In this document: in pieces, positions 59,189-64,000 of the stretch
Position numbering within the stretch: the first letter of the stretch is position 1
Layout: each line of letters starts with the position of its first letter
From: Pantanalinema sp.
GTDB lineage: Bacteria; Cyanobacteriota; Sericytochromatia; S15B-MN24; UBA4093
DNA: 64,000 bases
Assembly (NCBI GenBank): GCA_036704125.1
Contig: DATNQI010000033.1
Span: forward strand, 1-64,000
Reading direction: 5' to 3'
Made by a program: the position numbers and the translations under genes
Notes under the pieces: generated by a model
What the model saw: only the letters and a program-made list of their open reading frames with translations
Databases searched by the model: none
Told to the model about the DNA's origin: nothing

Positions 59189-61723
59189 GTGGCTGCAAAA
59201 AGTAGGTTGAGCAAGCATCTGTTGAATCTGCTGGTGCTGATCTCTTTCGTGATCTGGGGCTTGGCGATGGTTACGACCGCCAAGATGATCAATCAACCCT
59301 TTCCCGGGTTTCGCTATGAAACGACTCTGACCATCTCTGCGGCGAGCGATCCGAGCTGGAACGGCTCAAAAGCGAAACTGCAGCAGTTTGATCGCCTGCT
59401 TGGCGTCGATGGAGCGGTTCTTCGCACCGCGTTCGATCTCGAGCGGTACGTGCAATCCAAGCCGGTAGGAACCGTACTGCGGTATGACATCCTGCGAAAC
59501 CAGACACGGTTGAATGTTGCCGTCGCCACTCAGGTTTTCAGCTTCAATGACTGGTTCAAGAGCTTCCTGCCGCTCCTCATCGTGGGGCTTCTGCACCTCA
59601 TCGTGGGCGGCGCGGCCTTCTGGATGAAGTCAGGCAACATCACCGCCCAGGTTCACCTGCTGATGAACGTGGCAACCGCTTGGTTCGCGATCGGTGGCTC
59701 GGATTACGATGCTGGGCACCTTCTGGGGCGGTTTTACGTGGCGGCGCTCGCTTTGATGGGTAGCGCGTATCTACACCTTGGAATGGTATTCCCTAACCCG
59801 CCCCATTGGCTCAAGAGGCGCCCCTGGTTGAATCTGTTGCCCTACGCGCCTTCGTTGCTGTTGCTCGCTTTCTGGCAATTCATTTTTCGGCCGGTTGGCC
59901 ATTTCGAAAATCCAAAGGGCCTCGATCTCCACATGGGGCTGCAGGATGTGGCCTTCGTGTGGATCTTGCTCGGAGTGCTTTGCTTGGTCGGAAGTATTCT
60001 CTTCCGTCTGGTTCGTAGCAAGAGCATTCGTGAGCGGCAGCAAGTCAAGGTCTCCTTGCTTGGCGCTGCTCTTGCGTATTTGCCTGGGACGGTTCTCTGG
60101 ATCGTTCCATATCTGGCGAACAACAACATCGTCGATCAGTCGGGACTTCTCGTAAATCTTTCTTTTGCCTGCTTCGTTTTCTTCCCGCTGTCCGTCGCCT
60201 ACGCCATCGTCCGTCACAAGATGTTCGACATCGACTTGGTCATCAAGCGAACCCTGGTCTATGCGGTGGTGGTGGCGGCCCTTTCAAGTGTCTACTTCGT
60301 CACGATTGCCGCGATTCGCTGGGCCATCGAGCACCTGATGGGATCGGGCGGCAACACGACAGGCAATATCCTTGCGACCGCCTTCGTGGCGCTCGCCTTC
60401 GTGCCGGTTCGCAACCGAACGCATGCGATTATCGATCGCCTCTTCTATCGCAACCGCTACGACTTCCGCTCGGTGCTCAGCGACTACACCCGCTTCACCA
60501 AGGAGAACCCCGAGCTCGACGCGGTGCTCGACAAGTTCGTCGAGGTGGTGGACCAGACGGTTCACCCGCGCCACATGTCGATCATGATCCGGGACCCCAA
60601 GTCGAAGAACCTGAACGTCTACAAGACGAGCGGCCTCTCGATCTTCCCCGAGGGCTTCGCGATCCCTGCCGATGCTCCCGAGATCGGCGAGCTGTCCAAG
60701 GCCCGGCGGACCGGCCTCAAACCTTCCAAGGCGACCACCCGCCAGCTCTCGCACATGGACGCCTTGGGCATCGCCTTCTGCGTGCCGCTCGAGATCCGCG
60801 GCGAGATCCTGGGGATGGTCAACGTGGGCCAGAAGCTCTCGGAGCTTGAGTACAGCGCCGAGGACCAGGGGCTGCTCATGAACATGGGCCAGCAGCTGGC
60901 GAGCGTCATCCGCATCCACGAGATGACCAAGGCCGAGGTCAACCGCGCCCGGCTCGATGCCGAACTCGAGACCGCGCGCCACATCCAGGCCTCGCTGCTT
61001 CCGGCCGCGGCCCCCGCGCCGGCGGGGCTCGAGGTCATGGGCTCGTCGGAGTCGGCCTACGAGTTCGGCGGCGACTACTACGATCTCGTCACCCTCCACG
61101 ACGGCCAGCTGCGCGTGGTGGTCGGCGACGTGGCCGGCAAGGGCGTGCAGGCGGCGATGGTCATGGCCATGGCCAAGAGCTGCTTCTTCAACCAGGTGAG
61201 GGTCGATCCCGACCTGCCGACCGTGATGAAGGCCATCAACCAGATGATCGTCGAGACCATCGACGACAAGAAGCACCGCAAGACCACCCTCATCTACGGG
61301 GCCATCGACCCCGAGGCCAAGGTGCTGCGCTACAGTTGCGCGGGCCACCAGCCGCCCCACTACTACAGCGCCGAATCCGGCAGGGTCGAGGAGCTGCCGA
61401 TCCCGGGATCCTTCCCCTTCGGCGCCTCGAGGATCGCCAAGTACCAGGAGATCGAGGTCCAGCTCCACTCGGGCGACGTGCTCGTCTTCTACACCGACGG
61501 CGTGACCGAGGCCGAGAACCCCGACCACGAGATGTTCTACCGCATCGAGGAGGGGCCGGACGGCGAGGATGTCGAGTATGACCGCCTCAAGGAGGTGCTC
61601 GAGGCGCACCACGACGCGAGCGCCCACGAGATCCACCGCCAGATCCTCAAGGCGGTGAGCGCCTGGGTCGATGGCGGCCCGCAGGGTGACGACATCACCC
61701 TGGTGGTGGTCAAGGTCGCGTAG
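59189..61723 (+). CDS. ComP-like membrane sensor fused to GAF and SpoIIE/PP2C phosphatase domains
   Basis: The 844-residue protein starts at GTG and has one TM helix (about 12-30) and an extracytoplasmic PDZ-like segment (about 60-115). Eight or nine TM helices (124-406) follow, then a cytoplasmic GAF domain (about 440-590) and a SpoIIE phosphatase (about 600-844: EFGGDYYDLVTL, VVGDVAGKGVQAAM, FYTDGVTEAEN, GDDITLVVV). HKMFDIDLVIKRTLVYAVVV and IIDRLFYRNRYDFR resemble the ComP linker. In ComP the output is a histidine kinase. Here it is a phosphatase. Codon use is AT-richer up to about residue 420 and host-like afterwards. Confidence 0.75.
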   Translation: MAAKSRLSKHLLNLLVLISFVIWGLAMVTTAKMINQPFPGFRYETTLTISAASDPSWNGSKAKLQQFDRLLGVDGAVLRTAFDLERYVQSKPVGTVLRYDILRNQTRLNVAVATQVFSFNDWFKSFLPLLIVGLLHLIVGGAAFWMKSGNITAQVHLLMNVATAWFAIGGSDYDAGHLLGRFYVAALALMGSAYLHLGMVFPNPPHWLKRRPWLNLLPYAPSLLLLAFWQFIFRPVGHFENPKGLDLHMGLQDVAFVWILLGVLCLVGSILFRLVRSKSIRERQQVKVSLLGAALAYLPGTVLWIVPYLANNNIVDQSGLLVNLSFACFVFFPLSVAYAIVRHKMFDIDLVIKRTLVYAVVVAALSSVYFVTIAAIRWAIEHLMGSGGNTTGNILATAFVALAFVPVRNRTHAIIDRLFYRNRYDFRSVLSDYTRFTKENPELDAVLDKFVEVVDQTVHPRHMSIMIRDPKSKNLNVYKTSGLSIFPEGFAIPADAPEIGELSKARRTGLKPSKATTRQLSHMDALGIAFCVPLEIRGEILGMVNVGQKLSELEYSAEDQGLLMNMGQQLASVIRIHEMTKAEVNRARLDAELETARHIQASLLPAAAPAPAGLEVMGSSESAYEFGGDYYDLVTLHDGQLRVVVGDVAGKGVQAAMVMAMAKSCFFNQVRVDPDLPTVMKAINQMIVETIDDKKHRKTTLIYGAIDPEAKVLRYSCAGHQPPHYYSAESGRVEELPIPGSFPFGASRIAKYQEIEVQLHSGDVLVFYTDGVTEAENPDHEMFYRIEEGPDGEDVEYDRLKEVLEAHHDASAHEIHRQILKAVSAWVDGGPQGDDITLVVVKVA

Positions 61724-61728
61724 CGCGT

Positions 61729-61767
61729 CACGACGAACCCCCGGCCATCGGCCGGGGGTTCGTCGTG
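61729..61767. terminator. Bidirectional terminator between the SpoIIE-sensor gene and lexA
   Basis: A perfect 18-bp stem (61729-61746 with 61750-61767) encloses a 3-nt loop between convergent genes. Confidence 0.9.
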
Positions 61768-61782
61768 CTTGGTGCTGGCGCT

Positions 61783-62424
61783 CTAGTGGACCTGGCGCAC
61801 CACGCCGATCACGCGGCCCTGGACCTGGACGCGGTCGACGAAGATGGGCGCCATGGTGGCGTTGGCCGGCTGGAGGCGGAAGCCGCCCTTCTCCTTGTAG
61901 ATGCGCTTGAGGGTGGCTTCGCCGCTCTCGAGCAGCGCCACGACGATCTCGCCGTCCCGGGCCGAGGCCTGGGGCTTCACGATGACCATGTCCCCCGGCA
62001 TGATGTGGTCCTCGATCATGCTCTCGCCCGTGACCTCGAGCGCGAAGTTGCCGGTCGAGGCCCACATCCCCTTGAGGTCCAGGGTCTCGGTGGCGTCCTC
62101 GATGGCCTCGATGGGCGAGCCCGCGGCGATGCGGCCGGCGATGGGCAGGCGCGCGGTCTCGGCCGCGTCCTCGCGCGTCGGCGTGGCCACCATCGCCGGA
62201 GCGCCCATGTCCATGACCTGGATGGCGCGGTTCTTGCCCTTGTCCCAGCGGATCAGGCCGCGCTCGGCCAGGCCCGTCAGGTGGTAGTGGATGGTCGAGG
62301 TCGAGTGCACGCCGAGCGCCTCGACGATCTCGCGGATCGAGGGGACGTAGCCCCGCTCGGTGATGGAGCGACGCAGGAAGTCGAGGACCTCCTGCTGGCG
62401 CTTCGGCAGCTTGGTGTCGGACAT
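61783..62424 (-). CDS. lexA: SOS repressor LexA
   Basis: The 213-residue protein has an N-terminal winged helix (PKRQQEVLDFLRRSITERGY, PSIREIVEALGVHSTSTIHY). Its self-cleavage site is Ala101-Gly102 (GRIAAGSP), with catalytic Ser135 (TGESMIEDHIMPGD) and Lys173 (ATLKRIYKEKG). It represses the DNA-damage response until RecA filaments trigger cleavage. The upstream region has a consensus promoter and a GTTCGAGAAC site, suggesting autoregulation. No SOS target lies beside it. Confidence 0.96.
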   Translation of the reverse strand: MSDTKLPKRQQEVLDFLRRSITERGYVPSIREIVEALGVHSTSTIHYHLTGLAERGLIRWDKGKNRAIQVMDMGAPAMVATPTREDAAETARLPIAGRIAAGSPIEAIEDATETLDLKGMWASTGNFALEVTGESMIEDHIMPGDMVIVKPQASARDGEIVVALLESGEATLKRIYKEKGGFRLQPANATMAPIFVDRVQVQGRVIGVVRQVH

Positions 62425-62452
62425 GTCGCCCTCCGCGGAAGTTGAAACAAAG

Positions 62453-62462
62453 GTTCGAGAAC
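62453..62462. promoter_or_regulatory. Candidate LexA operator upstream of lexA
   Basis: GTTCGAGAAC, a near-palindrome with GTTC/GAAC arms, lies 3 bp downstream of the lexA -10, around the expected transcription start. The arms recall the GAAC/GTTC half-sites of Gram-positive-type SOS boxes. It is not a full match to a known consensus. Confidence 0.45.
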
Positions 62463-62465
62463 TCC

Positions 62466-62494
62466 AATCTAGAAAAGAAGCGATCGCTTGTCAA
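62466..62494 (-). promoter_or_regulatory. Promoter of lexA
   Basis: TTGACA (62494-62489) and TAGATT (62471-62466) are exactly 17 bp apart on the minus strand, 42 bp before the lexA start codon. Confidence 0.85.
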
Positions 62495-62542
62495 GGAGCG
62501 GTCGAACGTTAAGGATATTTCAACCCGAGCTTGTCTTCCCTC

Positions 62543-62572
62543 TTGTCACCTCCGAAGCCGATCGTTTACACT
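62543..62572 (+). promoter_or_regulatory. Promoter of groES-groEL
   Basis: TTGTCA (62543-62548) and TACACT (62567-62572) are 18 bp apart. The CIRCE element begins 7 bp downstream and covers the expected start site. Confidence 0.75.
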
Positions 62573-62579
62573 GAGGCTG

Positions 62580-62606
62580 TTAGCACTCCTTCGATGTGAG
62601 TGCTAA
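62580..62606. promoter_or_regulatory. CIRCE element (HrcA operator) of groESL
   Basis: TTAGCACTC (62580-62588), nine bases, then GAGTGCTAA (62598-62606) is an exact CIRCE. HrcA binding here represses groESL until heat shock. hrcA itself is not in the window. Confidence 0.97.
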
Positions 62607-62650
62607 GCCCTTCTAATCCAATCGTTCACCTTACGAGGAGGTTCACAACC

Positions 62651-64000
<1,350 letters not shown>

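Overview
The window is a 64 kb piece of a GC-rich (visually about two thirds G+C) bacterial chromosome, densely packed with housekeeping genes and free of recognisable phage, IS or CRISPR content. Many genes start with TTG or GTG behind good Shine-Dalgarno sites. Predicted lipoproteins with lipoboxes, a LolA-like lipoprotein, ComEC/ComEA, YlqD, a CIRCE-controlled groESL and a LexA of the helix-turn-helix/Ser-Lys type are present. I infer a diderm, competence-capable bacterium. A non-photosynthetic relative of Cyanobacteria (Sericytochromatia-like) is my best guess, but the assignment is weak and needs a ribosomal-protein tree.

Layout. 1-4.4 kb (minus strand): partial rlmN, then rplL-rplJ and rplA-rplK-nusG-secE-tRNA-Trp-rpmG, with two clear sigma-70-type promoters. 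4.4-9.5 kb: a glycosyltransferase, a SpeD homologue with a long leader, two paralogous lipoproteins and a UDPGP-family uridylyltransferase. 9.5-11.9 kb: an AT-richer island with a LuxR-type regulator, two secreted-protein genes each broken by an in-frame stop, and one intact lipoprotein. 11.9-22.6 kb (minus): miaB, mtnA, glutamate dehydrogenase, panB, a Ser/Thr kinase with NHL repeats, a PP2C phosphatase, a small MshEN-like protein and gyrA. 22.7-24.8 kb: tRNA-Gln, an aroK-aroB fusion and a KGG-repeat stress protein. 25-41.5 kb: a molybdenum region (moaC, moeA, moeB-rhodanese, mobA, moaD, moaE, modABC, moaA), then a three-subunit molybdenum hydroxylase, XdhC, a MocA-like transferase, two purine-type deaminases and an EamA transporter. 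41.6-47.2 kb: acyl-CoA dehydrogenase, a lipoprotein, comEC and comEA. 47.3-51.5 kb: ylqD-rimM-trmD, a Roadblock protein and folP-folB-folK. 51.6-56.2 kb: response regulator, fmt, small proteins, gamma-carbonic anhydrase, LolA-like lipoprotein and a degenerate D12-methylase-like protein. 56.3-64 kb: an M34-like metalloprotease, a ComQ-like prenyl synthase next to a ComP-like membrane sensor fused to a SpoIIE phosphatase, lexA, groES and partial groEL.

Working together: the 25-41 kb genes form one route from molybdate uptake through cofactor synthesis and maturation to a purine hydroxylase and deaminases. The kinase, phosphatase and SpoIIE protein indicate Ser/Thr phospho-signalling.

Most interesting: (1) a 78-80 nt structured element present twice (854-933 and 49059-49136). 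Each copy begins on the last base of the upstream stop codon, has a conserved core, and is closed by a long stem whose two sides change together. (2) The prenyl-synthase/ComP-like-sensor/SpoIIE pair, in which base composition switches at the boundary between sensor and output domains.
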